DNA of 64,000 nucleotides from Trichomonas vaginalis G3 (GCF_026262505.1 NC_067207.1:3232252-3296251), one strand, 5' to 3'; shown: positions 46,386 to 57,411, counted from the stretch's first letter. The notes: generated from the letters alone by a model not told the origin. Numbers and translations: made by a program.

Positions 46386-47110
46386 TTTGTTGATATCTGC
46401 TCCATTAGAAAATAAATAAGATGCAACATCATAATTTCCGAAATACATACTTTCTGCTATTGAATCAAATGTTTGACCAAAATTTGATTTAAGGAAGTCA
46501 GCAATTTCATAGTTTCGATGATTCAATGCTGTATTAATCATGTTATCAAATGATTTACATTCTTCTATCATTTGCATAAAGATCTCTTTATTTCCTCCTT
46601 GAACAGCATATTCTTCGGATTTATCAGTGTATTCAGCTCCTAAATTTTTCAAGTAATTGAAACAAAATTCTGATCCGTATTTAATTGCAAAATCAAGTAG
46701 TGTGGTATCATTACTCTTCCAATTAATATAAAGATTTGGGAATTTACTCTTAAAATCATCAACTTTATCCCATGCAATATAGTATAAAGGAGAATCTGTT
46801 GGATATAAATTCAGAATTTCTTCTTCTTTTAATTCAGGTTTGAATTTTTCAAATTTGAAACCTTGATAATGTAGAAGCGTCGCTAATTTCTTATTATTAG
46901 GTTCATGAATATATGAAAATGCGTTTGATATCTTTTGATAAAGTTCCGAAAATAATTTAATTTCTTTAAGGATACCCTTACATTGCGTAGTTAGAAAGAG
47001 AATATGATATTGTCATGATTGCTAAAGTTTTAGGCTCCAGAAATGAATATACATCAAACTGAAACAATTGATAAATTGAATGAACTTTTGAGAGGTTCTC
47101 AAATAAAAAA
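46341..47110 (-). pseudogene. DUF3447-type ankyrin-repeat gene, 5' and 3' incomplete
   Basis: The minus strand encodes the body of a trichomonad ankyrin protein. Upstream is FQFDVYSFLEPK, then KEIKLFSELYQKISNAFSYI, then HYQGFKFEKFKPELKEEE, then ankyrin units ending SNGADINK. One base is missing near 46,983, where the frame changes. The frame then runs into the 37-bp minisatellite, which appears to sit between ankyrin units of the same gene. No start codon is found; the 5' end runs into stop-rich DNA near 47,120. Ankyrin proteins of this family are scaffolds of mostly unknown partners. Confidence 0.65.
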
Positions 47111-48813
47111 AATTATTTAATTTTTTACAATATTACTATTATTTTATCCACATATGTATATATAGTAATTTGAGAAAACTTTTAGGAAAAAATAAGTTTA
47201 ATAAAAATCTGAATTTTACTTGTTGTGGGATTGTTATTAATTGACACTCCAGACGTATTACTAATAGTTATGCGTATGCAATTAAAGTATTTCTGATGGA
47301 CAAAATGTGAGATTTATATCAGATAATTCATTTCTACTATTAAGTTATTCATTTATGAGTTTGCACTTATTCGCACTAAATAAATAACTATTAAAAATTG
47401 TTTTAATTAATTGACACCATATAATAGAGTGAATTTTGTTTGATCAAACAACAATAATGATAGATATAAAGCCAAGAAACTTGCTATTAATATGCTCTAA
47501 TTGCTATTCAATGTAAGTATGATATTTTCTAAAGTGTTCGTTCAGATAACTTAGATATATTAGTCAAAATTTGAAATTTTAATAGCACATATATTAAAAA
47601 TAATTATTATTCATAAAAGATTAATGAAATAGTAAAAAAAATCAATCAAATTATAAAAATACAACATTTAGAAGAATTCTTATTATCCTTCAAAAAGTCA
47701 GTATTTCTGTGTAATTTCTTACAACATTGTAGTTATTGCACTTTGTCTATGGATTTGTATATATGTTATATATAAATTATATATCTAAACTGCCCATAAG
47801 TGCAATTTTATATAAATTGTTTATTTCTTTAACAATTTCATATAAAATATGCTTTTTTAAGCGTATCAAAGCTGTGTTCTTAATGTGCATGGATATATCA
47901 AGAAAAATGTCGAAAAAAAATGTGAATTCACAAATTCACTGAATTTTCACCGTTTTTGAATTTTGCTACAGCACTAAATTAAATAATACTAAAATTTCTG
48001 TCTTTGTAAAAGAATAAATTCTGACAAAGTCTCGTTTAATTTAATGATCATCTGTAGACTAATGGTAAAAGTAATTTGCAAAAAATGTTTATGACCAAAA
48101 GGGACATGCTTAGTTTTTTCTGACAGGATACTCTAGATTTACAGATCTCTATTTCATATCTCCGTTTTTAGATTCTTCGACAGATTTTATATATAGAAAA
48201 CCAAGATTAACAAATTTCCGGCATGTTAATGAAGAAATCTGCAGCTACCCTCAATATTATTTCAATAATCAGTATCGTTTCTCTTACAATTTATTTTTTT
48301 CTCAATAATTTAACAAGAAATAACAATACACACTTGGTTTTACGTATAAAAGCTAAGTGTCGAACTTAATCAAATTTACTTACTTAGCAAATGAATATTT
48401 TTGTGGTTGCGAGTTCTGAATGCTGAAGTTTTAGATTTCTCTATAAATGATATCATTGCACTTACAATGTTGTTCCAGCCTATCGCATAAATCATAGAAA
48501 ATCCAAAAAAAAAATAATATAAAGAAAATTCATGTCATGAAGTTCAAAAAATACCGTGTAACATTAAAATTTGTATGCATAATACATTTTAGCTATTATT
48601 GATTTTTTTTAATTTTCGAGAAATTGAATGGTGAGTCCGATAGAGAAATTTTTAAAAATCCTAGTCCTCATAGAAGTAATTTCCCTCGTCTCCCATACTT
48701 CCAAATGTATGCATATGACATAAACTTTTATGCATTACACAAGTGGCCAATAATATCTATAGAGTAAAAAATTAGAAATTTAATTTTTTATATGATAGTT
48801 ATATTTCAGATTT
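47111..48813. other. Long gene-free stretch
   Basis: 1.7 kb of AT-rich sequence unique to this side of the gap. Short open frames such as 47736-47942 show no family features. I see no RNA gene. Confidence 0.45.
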
Positions 48814-49041
48814 CGAGCGTAACTTTTTTCTCCATGGCATACTTGTTTTAAGAGCAAATGATCAAAATCGTCCTTCAATTATTGAAGGAGCTGATATCTT
48901 TTGAAAATTGAATTGAAAGGGTATTCAATTTTCAAATTTCCTCTCAATTTTGGAAACATATCAACTCTATGAATTAACAATTATGTGCCTTCACAGTTTA
49001 TCAGTCATATAAGGTGCTTATAAAGAAAAAAGTTACGCTCG
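48814..49041. mobile_element. MITE-like inverted-repeat element
   Basis: CGAGCGTAACTTTTTTCT at 48814-48831 and its exact complement at 49024-49041 bound a 228-bp segment with no coding capacity. A smaller hairpin (13-bp arms) lies inside near 48,902-48,937. No clear target duplication. Confidence 0.45.
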
Positions 49042-49276
49042 CAAAATATGTTTTTATATAGATTTCACATAAAATAATTATGTAATTTCTAAAAAGAATA
49101 TTTTTGTTCTTGAATATTAAAGTGTATTGTAGTTTAAAAAGTTTTAAATATGTTGCTAAAATTTCAGGTTTATAGCTCATGTCTAGCATGACTTCTTCGT
49201 ATGCGCAAAAAATCTGACACGTAAGGGTATCCTTAACACGAATTTGTGAAATAATATCAATCAAATAAAGCGCCAT
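49001..49276 (-). CDS. Hypothetical 91-residue protein
   Basis: ATG at 49276, starting MALYLIDIISQIRVKD, with a Tyr/Phe/Ile-rich second half that overlaps the MITE-like repeat. The first ~50 residues look like real protein; the rest reads like AT-rich spacer. It may be a gene fragment. Family not recognised. Confidence 0.25.
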   Translation of the reverse strand: MALYLIDIISQIRVKDTLTCQIFCAYEEVMLDMSYKPEILATYLKLFKLQYTLIFKNKNILFRNYIIILCEIYIKTYFASVTFFFISTLYD

Positions 49277-49301
49277 TTTGATAGTTATTTTGTGAGTAAA
49301 A

Positions 49302-49848
49302 AAAAGGTAGTGGGGCTTCCAGGCGCGTTGCGCCCTCTAGCCCATAAAAAATTTCTGAGGACGAGCCAGCCGTTGACTTTTTTGTAGAGCACTCAAAATA
49401 GTATAACTTTGTCCGGACAAATAAGGGTCTATCGTCGCTACAGGAAAAGTTACAGGCGTTCCAAGGAAGTATACTTTGAGAAGCCTTTTTCCCCTTATAG
49501 AATGAGATAAGACGGTTATTTTACAAAACTTGACAACACTAATTGAAACCAAACAGAGTAGTACTTATTCTCGTCGCTGAATGGACAAAAAGTTGTCAAA
49601 TTAATCGAAACATAACCACGTGTCAATAAGTAATCTACGTCAGTGACCTTTTCTTAACCTTACAACCTTCTAACAATAGGGCCAGCGCTGAAGTCTATAG
49701 TATAGAATCTATACTAAATGTAGGAAGGGAGGGCACATTGAAACAATCACAATAGTTAAAACTGAACACCCAAGACCAACAGTAGTCAGTGAATATTGCC
49801 AACAACACAAATGATGAAGATGAACACCACGACTATGTGTGCAACAAT
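49302..49848. other. GC-richer foreign segment abutting the Polinton
   Basis: Distinctly less AT-rich than its surroundings, beginning with GTAGTGGGGCTTCCAGGCGC and a GGCGC/GCGCC hairpin. It stops exactly where Polinton homology starts (about 49,849). No gene is recognised. It may be the end of another element. Confidence 0.4.
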
Positions 49849-49857
49849 TTGTATGAA

Positions 49858-50964
49858 ATGAGTGTCAAAACTAACGATGTGAAAAAATTAGAATTCACAA
49901 ACGAGGAAATAATGGATATATTAGAGGAGGCGGGTTATGAAGTTGATAAATATTATTTAAGAAATTGTCAAAAATTCGCGGAGTTATTAAATGATTTAGA
50001 TTATGATGGAAAAATGAATAAAGATGATGTTATAAATTTCTTATATCCTTCATCTAAGAAAGAAAAACCTAAAGAACCCGATGTTTTCCCTGAATATTAT
50101 GAAGAACGGATTAAAGATGATGAATACGATGAAATTGAAAGACTGGAAAAAATAAGAGATGAAATAGATGAAAAAATTAAGGAATTAAGAGAAGTTGAAA
50201 AATATAATGAAAATGAAGTAGAGGATTTAATGAATATCCCAGCTTCGGAATCAGAAGTTCAGAAATCTCATGAAGAAAGATATAAAAATTATGTCTCAGA
50301 ATCAACACAAAATTTATTAGATGGTGAAATAGACGAAACACTTTCAGAAGAAGGCACAAAATTTATTCATAAACATAAGTTACAATTTATTGACGATGGA
50401 GATTATCCATGTATATTACTTTCACCTCCTCTTGATTCTGAAAAATTCAAAAAAGCACTGAAAAATGTAACATATGCAACAAATACGATTAAGAAGGAAG
50501 ATCATGATATTTACACAAATTATTATTTAAATAAATGCACAGGTGTTGATAAAGTTTTTGATTTATTAGATAAAATATCAAAAGAAACAATTGGTACATA
50601 TAAAATTTTATGTGATTGTGGTTTCATTGTTGAAGATACCAATAATGTTTCATATGAAAGAACAGCACCGAAGGAAGACGAAGTTGAAAAGTCTATACCA
50701 TTCGTTATTAAGAACATAAAAGATATGAAAACGTATAAGCATTATATTTATTCATTTATTTCAGAAAAAATGGAAGCAACCCATAAAACATCTTCTCATC
50801 ATTTTATAGCTATTCATACATTCCTTTTCAAAGTTGTGAAATTAAATAAGACAGGAATTAGATTTAATGTATCAGGGTACGCATTCTTGAGTAAATTAAA
50901 ATGTATTCGTCACGTCGCAGATGATAAAAATTTATGTGTTCTTAATTCATTTTATGGACTTTAG
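49858..50964 (+). CDS. Polinton protein of 368 residues, unknown function
   Basis: Read from the ATG at 49858; an in-frame GTG upstream at 49789 belongs to the abutting foreign segment. The N-terminal ~60 residues form a small helical domain (FTNEEIMDILEEAGYEV), followed by an acidic coiled coil (about 70-130) and a C-terminal domain ending SGYAFLSKLK, VADDKNLCVLNSFYGL. That end is faintly like the SGW...DDKCF segment found upstream of polymerase domains in Polintons and adomavirus-like elements, a low-confidence recollection. It lies directly before the polymerase gene and may act with it. A small hairpin and T-rich leader separate them. Confidence 0.65.
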   Translation: MSVKTNDVKKLEFTNEEIMDILEEAGYEVDKYYLRNCQKFAELLNDLDYDGKMNKDDVINFLYPSSKKEKPKEPDVFPEYYEERIKDDEYDEIERLEKIRDEIDEKIKELREVEKYNENEVEDLMNIPASESEVQKSHEERYKNYVSESTQNLLDGEIDETLSEEGTKFIHKHKLQFIDDGDYPCILLSPPLDSEKFKKALKNVTYATNTIKKEDHDIYTNYYLNKCTGVDKVFDLLDKISKETIGTYKILCDCGFIVEDTNNVSYERTAPKEDEVEKSIPFVIKNIKDMKTYKHYIYSFISEKMEATHKTSSHHFIAIHTFLFKVVKLNKTGIRFNVSGYAFLSKLKCIRHVADDKNLCVLNSFYGL

Positions 50965-51047
50965 CCCTGGACTCTCTGAGTCTCAGACTTTAAAAAAATA
51001 AAGTTTATTTTTATTTATTTTTTTTTAATTTTTTTATTCTTACATAA

Positions 51048-54000
51048 ATGAACAAAAATGGAACAGCTAAAATGAATGATAATCAAATTAGAGCAGAAGG
51101 TAGAAGGTTATTTAAACGCTTCTATAACATTCCTGATGGTGTTAATCCTAAAACTCGTAGAAGCTATTTAAATGAAGCAATAGATGCATATGAAGGGTTT
51201 GACATTTCATCAGAAAGTGAGAGATTAGCAAGAATGTTAAACGTTAATATTGATTTCTATTATTGTGTTCCTCAACCAGAAGACGTAGATATTAACAAGG
51301 TAGACTTTCCATTAGTGGATTCAATAATGATAGATCCAGAATTTGAAACAGTAAATATTTTATTAACACAGAGTCCATGTGGAAAACTTCACGCTGACAG
51401 AATAACAGACGTTGAAGCACTCACCGGCTATAGAGTTTGTCCATATTGTAAAGAAGAAGTTTATTCTATCCGTGATGATCCAGAAAGGAAAAACCAAAGA
51501 AGATTTTTAAAACATTGTGAGAAATGTAAAGAAAATAATGGAAGATTAATTCAAGACGTTCAATTGCAAAAGACTCAGCAACCATATGCACCACATATTA
51601 CGAAACAGAAGATATATCAGTGGTTATTAGCTCATAATTTGCAGAAATATTATAAACCAACAAGATATTATATTACTTTTGACTTTGAAACATTAGAGAC
51701 TAAAGAAGAATTACAACTTTCTGAGTGTGCAACTTTGAACGCTTACTTAAAACCATTCATGGTATCATCAACGGTTAAATTAAACGATAAAACGTATACG
51801 AGGAATTTTTGCTTAACTTCAAGTGATTCTTTTATTTCTGACTGGATTGAATTTTTATTTTCAACCTGTTCATTAGTTGCTAAATCAAATATTGAACAAT
51901 ACGATGAATTATTGAAGCCGCAAACAGTATTAAATGAAAAACAGAAGGAAGCATTTAAAGAACTTCTAGATGAGGAATTCAATAAAGTGAATATCATAGG
52001 TTTTAATTCGGGAAAGTTTGATTTAAATTTAATTCTTCGTGATTTAAACACTGCAAAATGGAAAATAAAATCAATGCTGGGTTCTTCTTCACAATTTAAG
52101 CAAGTCATTGTAAAGAAAACAAACGTTCCATATGAATTGAGATTTATTGACATCAGAAATTATATAGCGGGTGGGACATTAGACCAATTCACTCAAGATT
52201 TCGGAAACAATAAAACACGTGTTAAATCCTTTTTCCCTTATCAATTTATCACATGGGAGAATTACGAAGAAGAATTATATAAAGTGGAACCATTCACGAA
52301 AGATTCATTTTATTCAGCATTAACCCAAGAAACTATATCAGATAGTGATTATCAAATATATCTCAATGATGCTAAAAATTTTAAGAATAGATTAGAATAT
52401 TTTATTCATTATTGCAATAAAGACGTTGAAATTATGATTGACCCAATTGATAAAATTATTGAAGAAACATTTATTTATAAAATTGACATGCTTCATAATC
52501 TTTCTTTATCATCGAATGCATCAATGATTCGTTACGCGTTAGCATATAAGAACTTCAATCCTAACGAAACATATCCAGAAGAAGAAAATGTGGAATCAAG
52601 TTTTGAATTAACGAAAAAGTATTGGAAATATAAAATTGAAGCATATAAGAAACAAGATGAAAAAGCAGAAAGGAATACTAAAAATAATGTTTCAATGGAT
52701 GATTTTCAATACTATCACGATTTAATCCTTTCATCTAAATGCAAAATGTGTGGTAAAGCGTTTACATATGCTAATAAACCAACATTAGATAGAATCGATA
52801 ATGAAAAACCACATACCAAAGAAAATTGTCAGTTAATGTGTTGTTATTGCAATGTCGTAAAATCAAATAAAGATGAAGATGTTCAACGTTTAAGAATCAA
52901 TTTAAGAAATTATACATTAAAAAATAATTTACCAATGACTCTAGATTCAGTTGAAGCTTATCACATCCTCCGTAATGGAATTACTGGTGGTTTATCAAAT
53001 GTTCAACATAGAGTAAATCTTAAAGGAATCACGCACATTAATAAACTTTCATATAATCCAGAAACTAAAACTATATCAAATGAGGACACCACCAACATTA
53101 TGACTCATTTCGTTGGTGTTGACTTTAATTCATTATATCCTTCATCATTTTCATCTAATCCTCATGATTTCATTCAATATACTGACCATAAAATGTATAT
53201 GCCGGGAAGATTGAATGGAGTTATCATTTGTGATACAGCAACAAAGAAAGCAAAAGCACTGGGAATTATTAAGAAGAAAAATATTTTATTCGTGGCTGAA
53301 GTAAAGGGTCACATTGATGAAAAATATATTAATGATTACATAAACTTTTTACCGATAATAAGAAACTTAGATATTATCACAGATGAAAAAACAATTGGTA
53401 GTTTTATGTATAATTACATGAAATCAAACAATCTACCAGTTGACCAGAAACAGAGAAAATTAACTCAGTTAGCATCAACACACAACCAATATCAACCATT
53501 TTCTTCTTATTATCTTTGGTATCTAATCGACAGATTTCATTTTATCATCGATGATATTCAATCAATTTTAACATTTACTAAAAACACTTGTTTTAATGAA
53601 TTTGCGAACGAATTTATGAACGAAAGACAAAAGGCTGAATTAGAAGGAAATAAAGGAAAAAGTTTATTTTGCAAAATTTCACTTAATGGATCATATGGTT
53701 ACGATGCAATGAATACACAAAATTACGCAAAGACTAAAATAATGAATGCACAGAAGGCACGCGTTGCATGTATGTCAAATAAGTTTAAAAACATAAGAGA
53801 AATAGGAGAGGATACGTATCAAGTGATGCTCAAAGATAGATTTTATAGATGTGATACATGTTTACAAGAGGCATTTTTTACTTTAGATAACGCAAAATAC
53901 TGGTATTTGGTTTTCATTTATGATTTTATGTATAAATGCATGGATGTTAATCGTTTTCATTTCATTGAAGGTGATACTGATTCATCATATTGGGCAATCG

Positions 54001-54500
54001 CTGGCGACCCAAATCTTCCTAACACTCAAGCATTTCAAGCAATTGTAACCGATAAAAAATTTTATGATAAAAACATTTTCAAATTCGCACCTTTTGATTT
54101 CTTCTGTTTTAATGAGAAATTTAAACCTAAATTAAAGAATAAAGCTGAAGAAAAAGCACATGAGAAGAAGTTATTGGGTTTAGCAATTGAGAAACAAGGT
54201 GATAACATGGTTGCTTTATGTCCTAAGTGTTATACTTCATTCAACGGTTCAATTGATGGAAGTGATTTTAAAAAGATTGCACAAAAAATGAAAGGAGTTA
54301 GTTTACGACAAAATAAACAATTAACACCTAAAAATTATTTGGATATAATAAATGATAAAGTTATTTTCGATGGTCAGAATATTAATTTACAACTTAAAAA
54401 CGGGTCAATGACTCGCTTAACAATCGGTAAGACTGCATTAACAGGAGCACACACTAAGGCTGTATGTTGTGAAAATGGATGTTGTATGCCATTTATTTAA
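51048..54500 (+). CDS. Polinton family B DNA polymerase with HNH-like insert
   Basis: 1150 residues, looks whole. It copies the element's DNA and is expected to be protein-primed, as in the family. Order of parts: a zinc-type CPYC...CEKC cluster near 150-175; 3'-5' exonuclease motifs DFE (in TFDFETLE), NSGKFD and YCNKD; an HNH-like segment with C-x2-C, TLDRIDNEKPH and CQLMCCYCN (about residues 565-615); polymerase motif A VDFNSLYPS, motif B KISLNGSYGY and motif C GDTDSS; and a late CPKC zinc pair. The HNH-like block sits between exonuclease and polymerase. The ATG is preceded by a T-rich leader ending in ATAA. Confidence 0.93.
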   Translation: MNKNGTAKMNDNQIRAEGRRLFKRFYNIPDGVNPKTRRSYLNEAIDAYEGFDISSESERLARMLNVNIDFYYCVPQPEDVDINKVDFPLVDSIMIDPEFETVNILLTQSPCGKLHADRITDVEALTGYRVCPYCKEEVYSIRDDPERKNQRRFLKHCEKCKENNGRLIQDVQLQKTQQPYAPHITKQKIYQWLLAHNLQKYYKPTRYYITFDFETLETKEELQLSECATLNAYLKPFMVSSTVKLNDKTYTRNFCLTSSDSFISDWIEFLFSTCSLVAKSNIEQYDELLKPQTVLNEKQKEAFKELLDEEFNKVNIIGFNSGKFDLNLILRDLNTAKWKIKSMLGSSSQFKQVIVKKTNVPYELRFIDIRNYIAGGTLDQFTQDFGNNKTRVKSFFPYQFITWENYEEELYKVEPFTKDSFYSALTQETISDSDYQIYLNDAKNFKNRLEYFIHYCNKDVEIMIDPIDKIIEETFIYKIDMLHNLSLSSNASMIRYALAYKNFNPNETYPEEENVESSFELTKKYWKYKIEAYKKQDEKAERNTKNNVSMDDFQYYHDLILSSKCKMCGKAFTYANKPTLDRIDNEKPHTKENCQLMCCYCNVVKSNKDEDVQRLRINLRNYTLKNNLPMTLDSVEAYHILRNGITGGLSNVQHRVNLKGITHINKLSYNPETKTISNEDTTNIMTHFVGVDFNSLYPSSFSSNPHDFIQYTDHKMYMPGRLNGVIICDTATKKAKALGIIKKKNILFVAEVKGHIDEKYINDYINFLPIIRNLDIITDEKTIGSFMYNYMKSNNLPVDQKQRKLTQLASTHNQYQPFSSYYLWYLIDRFHFIIDDIQSILTFTKNTCFNEFANEFMNERQKAELEGNKGKSLFCKISLNGSYGYDAMNTQNYAKTKIMNAQKARVACMSNKFKNIREIGEDTYQVMLKDRFYRCDTCLQEAFFTLDNAKYWYLVFIYDFMYKCMDVNRFHFIEGDTDSSYWAIAGDPNLPNTQAFQAIVTDKKFYDKNIFKFAPFDFFCFNEKFKPKLKNKAEEKAHEKKLLGLAIEKQGDNMVALCPKCYTSFNGSIDGSDFKKIAQKMKGVSLRQNKQLTPKNYLDIINDKVIFDGQNINLQLKNGSMTRLTIGKTALTGAHTKAVCCENGCCMPFI

Positions 54501-54602
54501 TAAAATGCCACAGAAGAGACAAAAGGAACCGTAAATAATGGTTTTGATACTATGATTCAAAGAGGTGGGCGCCCTTAAAACATTTATTTTATTTTTATAT
54601 AA

Positions 54603-56202
54603 ATGAATAGCGTAGATTTAAAAATTTTGATTGATGATTTAGTACTTAATCAAGAAAATTTTGATTATTACGATTTAAAAGCATATCTCCAAAAACATGA
54701 TAACAATATAACGGGTGATGATATGGATTATTATTATTCGTATTATAAAAATGAAGTTTTGAAATATCATGATAAAATAATTTCTAAAATTAAAGACAAA
54801 ATTAAAAATAATGAATATTCAAAGGGAAAAATTAAATCACAACTTAAACGGTTGAAAGATTTCAAAAATAAAGTATTAACAGAAGAAGATATTGATGAAT
54901 TATATAATTTATATAAATTATATAATCCTGAGCCGCAAAAACAAAAGGAACAAAACGCCCAGGTCCTTCAGACCATAAATGAAGCACAAGCTTTAATTTA
55001 TGATTCATTAGTTAAACCATATTCAGCCCGACTTTTAAATAAAGATCAACTTTTGGAATTCATCCTTCAACATAAACTCGAAGCGGGAAAGTATATCAAA
55101 CCTTTATATACAGCATATTTAAAACAAATGAATAGAATACATCCAGAATTAATGAAAAAAGGAATGAAATCCAAAACTTCATCATCCAAAATCAAAGCAG
55201 ATAAAATTAAACCACCTGCAATACCAAAACCTCCAACGACAGTACCTGCAATACCAAAACCTCCAACGACAGTACCTGCAATACCAAAACCTCCAACGAC
55301 AGTACCTGCAATACCAAAACCGCCTCCTCCTTCAGTTAATCCTTCATCATTCACTTTATTATATCCATTTCAAACATTAAAGAAACAAAAAGATTTTAAA
55401 AAGGGTTTCAAGATATTAAATAAACCAATTGACCCGAAAATTCAACCATTAAAAGAAAAATTTAGTCGCCCTTCATTTGCACCATATCCATATTCATACG
55501 AAATCGATCATTTAGAATATTCAAGAGGAAAAGTTACTTATTTATTTGCCATTAACATTAACACTAGATATTTATATTGCATTCCGGTGAAAGGGAAAAT
55601 AGAACAGGAAACAAGAAGAGCTATTCAATACTTACTAGATCATGAAAGAGTAGATAATATCAAGGGTGATGATGATAAAGGATTTCAGGCAGCTATGGCT
55701 CATTATTTCCACAAATTAATTTTTACTTTTCATCTCCTATATACGTTTTCATATAAAATAGTTGATGCGGTAATGAGAACTCTTAGAGATGCGTTAGGGG
55801 TTAACGGTCAATATACTGGATGGAAATCATGACTCCATCATACAGCAGTTAGTATATTATTACAATAATACATGGCATAGAACTATTAACATGAAACCAG
55901 TGGAAATGAAAAATGATATTTCAAAAGAATGGGAATATATTAGAAAGCAAATGGAAAGGTTGAATGATGTTAAACGTGAACAAATTAATTCGGGGCTCAT
56001 GAATTTTAAACAAGGGGATAAAGTTTTGATTCATCTCGATTATGGAAAAACTAATAAATCAATGACAAAAAGAAGACGAAGATTTGACACAATAGCTGAA
56101 TTTGTTAGATATATTAACGGCAATGCATTAGTTGAAGTTGACAATAAATTAATAGAAATTCCAATTTATTTTATTACTCCATTATATTTAAATAATATTT
56201 AA
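54603..56202 (+). pseudogene. Polinton integrase (rve family), broken
   Basis: Retroviral-type integrase used by Polintons to insert their DNA. Parts: a basic, helical N-terminal region, a Pro-rich linker made of 30-bp repeats (55219-55308, peptide PAIPKPPTTV three times and a bit), and the catalytic core with its acidic residues, followed by a C-terminal tail. About two breaks in this copy. Confidence 0.85.
55219..55308 (+). repeat. 30-bp tandem repeat in the integrase linker
   Basis: Three exact copies, each encoding PAIPKPPTTV in frame, then a partial fourth. Also present at 30151-30240 in copy 1. Confidence 0.9.
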
Positions 56203-56222
56203 TTTTTTTATTTCGTAAGAAA

Positions 56223-56495
56223 ATGAGTAACAACGAAGCAGTCAAGAGTCCAGACGATGAATATAAAAAGAAACTAAACAGAATTAAATCAAAAATATGT
56301 TATTACAAAAAGAAGCCGCAATGTAGTGGGGTTGAAAACGATAAAGAGAGGAAAGAAATAATCGAAAAATTAGAAACTTATCGTTCAATCCTTAAACTGA
56401 GTGAAGCAAAAATAAAAGAATTTAATAGAATAAATAAATTGATTGGAAGAGATGAATTTAATAAAGATGAATTTTTAAACTCTATCCAAATTTAA
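56223..56495 (+). CDS. Small Polinton coiled-coil protein
   Basis: 90 residues, Lys/Glu/Ile-rich and predicted all-helical, starting MSNNEAVKSPDDEYKKK. Family not recognised. The stop overlaps the 3' end of the convergent minus-strand microgene by a few bases. A T-rich leader precedes it. Confidence 0.6.
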   Translation: MSNNEAVKSPDDEYKKKLNRIKSKICYYKKKPQCSGVENDKERKEIIEKLETYRSILKLSEAKIKEFNRINKLIGRDEFNKDEFLNSIQI

Positions 56496-56656
56496 TTTTT
56501 ATTCCTCTTCGACAACATCTCTCTTTCCATCATTACCGCATAACCACATTTTCTCAATTTTAGTGGTTTGTTATTTTTAACATGTTCTTGCATCATTTTT
56601 ATCATTTCCTCCCTTGTTATGATTCGTGGTAAATTTTGAGCTTGTGGGGTATTCAT
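56492..56656 (-). CDS. Polinton microprotein, 54 residues
   Basis: Starts MNTPQAQNLPRIITREEMIK and ends KRNKN. Its leader on the minus strand is T-rich and ends ATAAATG like its neighbours. The segment IITREEMIKMM resembles LLTKDELNKMM and LLTRQQLEKLL in the two other microproteins of this element. Function unknown. Confidence 0.5.
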   Translation of the reverse strand: MNTPQAQNLPRIITREEMIKMMQEHVKNNKPLKLRKCGYAVMMEREMLSKRNKN

Positions 56657-56800
56657 TTATGATAAAAATAAAAATTTAAATTATGCCGTTCTAAAGTTTG
56701 AGACAACAGTCATTGTGTGACGAGACCTGAAGGTCTTGACATTTTGACAACAGTACAGGAGGAAGGTAGTTATGAATTATTTTTGCATTAATCCTGCTGT

Positions 56801-57154
56801 GTTGTCAAAATGTCAGTTGTCACCATTTTTAAAAGAAGTTAAATGACCTGGTAGCACATGGTAGCATGGTAGCACCTCCAGTTCTTCAATAATTAATTAT
56901 TTTTGAATAACCCATGATGTTGTCAAAATGTCAGTTGTCACCATTTTTAAAAGAAGTTAAATGACCTGGTAGCACATGGTAGCATGGTAGCACCTCCAGT
57001 TCTTCAAAAATAAATTATTTTTGAATAACCCATGATGTTGTCAAAATGTCAGTTGTCACCATTTTTAAAAGAAGTTAAATGACCTGGTAGCACATGGTAG
57101 CATGGTAGCACCTCCAGTTCTTCAAAAATAAATAATTATTGAATGACTGGGAAA
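56801..57154. repeat. 118-bp tandem repeat, three units
   Basis: Units at 56801, 56919 and 57037, nearly identical, each with GTTGTCAAAATGTCAGTTGT and a triple GGTAGCA. It lies in the gene-free 1.1 kb between the convergent halves of the element; it could be a replication or recombination site. Confidence 0.85.
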
Positions 57155-57197
57155 TAAATTTACGTCAAATATGCAATTTATAAAATCTTATGTCGAC

Positions 57198-57272
57198 AGG
57201 CTACGTAGCACAGTGGTCTAAGGTGGTGTTATGGAGGGGTCAGAGTCTGTGATTCGAACCGCGACAGCGCCG
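57198..57272 (+). other. tRNA-like stretch with Pol III box A and box B
   Basis: TAGCACAGTGGTCTA (box A-like) and GATTCGAACC (box B-like) lie about 50 bp apart, as in a tRNA gene, with GGC/GCC at the presumed ends. I cannot fold a proper acceptor or anticodon stem, so it is a relic or tRNA mimic at best. The same stretch occurs in copy 1 near 32129-32200. Confidence 0.35.
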
Positions 57273-57337
57273 TATTTTCTTATTTTCTTTGTTTGTCTTG
57301 TTTGTCGTGAATAAAAAGTGTCATAAAAGTGCTCTAT

Positions 57338-57411
57338 CTTCCACGGGAATAAATAAAAAATTTACTTTATTTCTTCTTTATTTCTTCTTTATTTCTTTGT
57401 TCCCGTGGAAG
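57338..57411. repeat. Inverted repeat, 12-bp perfect arms
   Basis: CTTCCACGGGAA at 57338-57349 and its complement at 57400-57411 around a T/C-rich loop of 50 bases. It may be a strong hairpin in the non-coding centre of the Polinton. Confidence 0.7.

Noticed and set aside
47736-47942. A 68-residue open frame in the long gene-free stretch
   Set aside because: Composition is that of translated AT-rich spacer; no initiator, no family feature.
57198-57272. A functional tRNA gene in the Polinton
   Set aside because: Box A and box B look right but acceptor and anticodon stems do not pair, so I list it only as tRNA-like.
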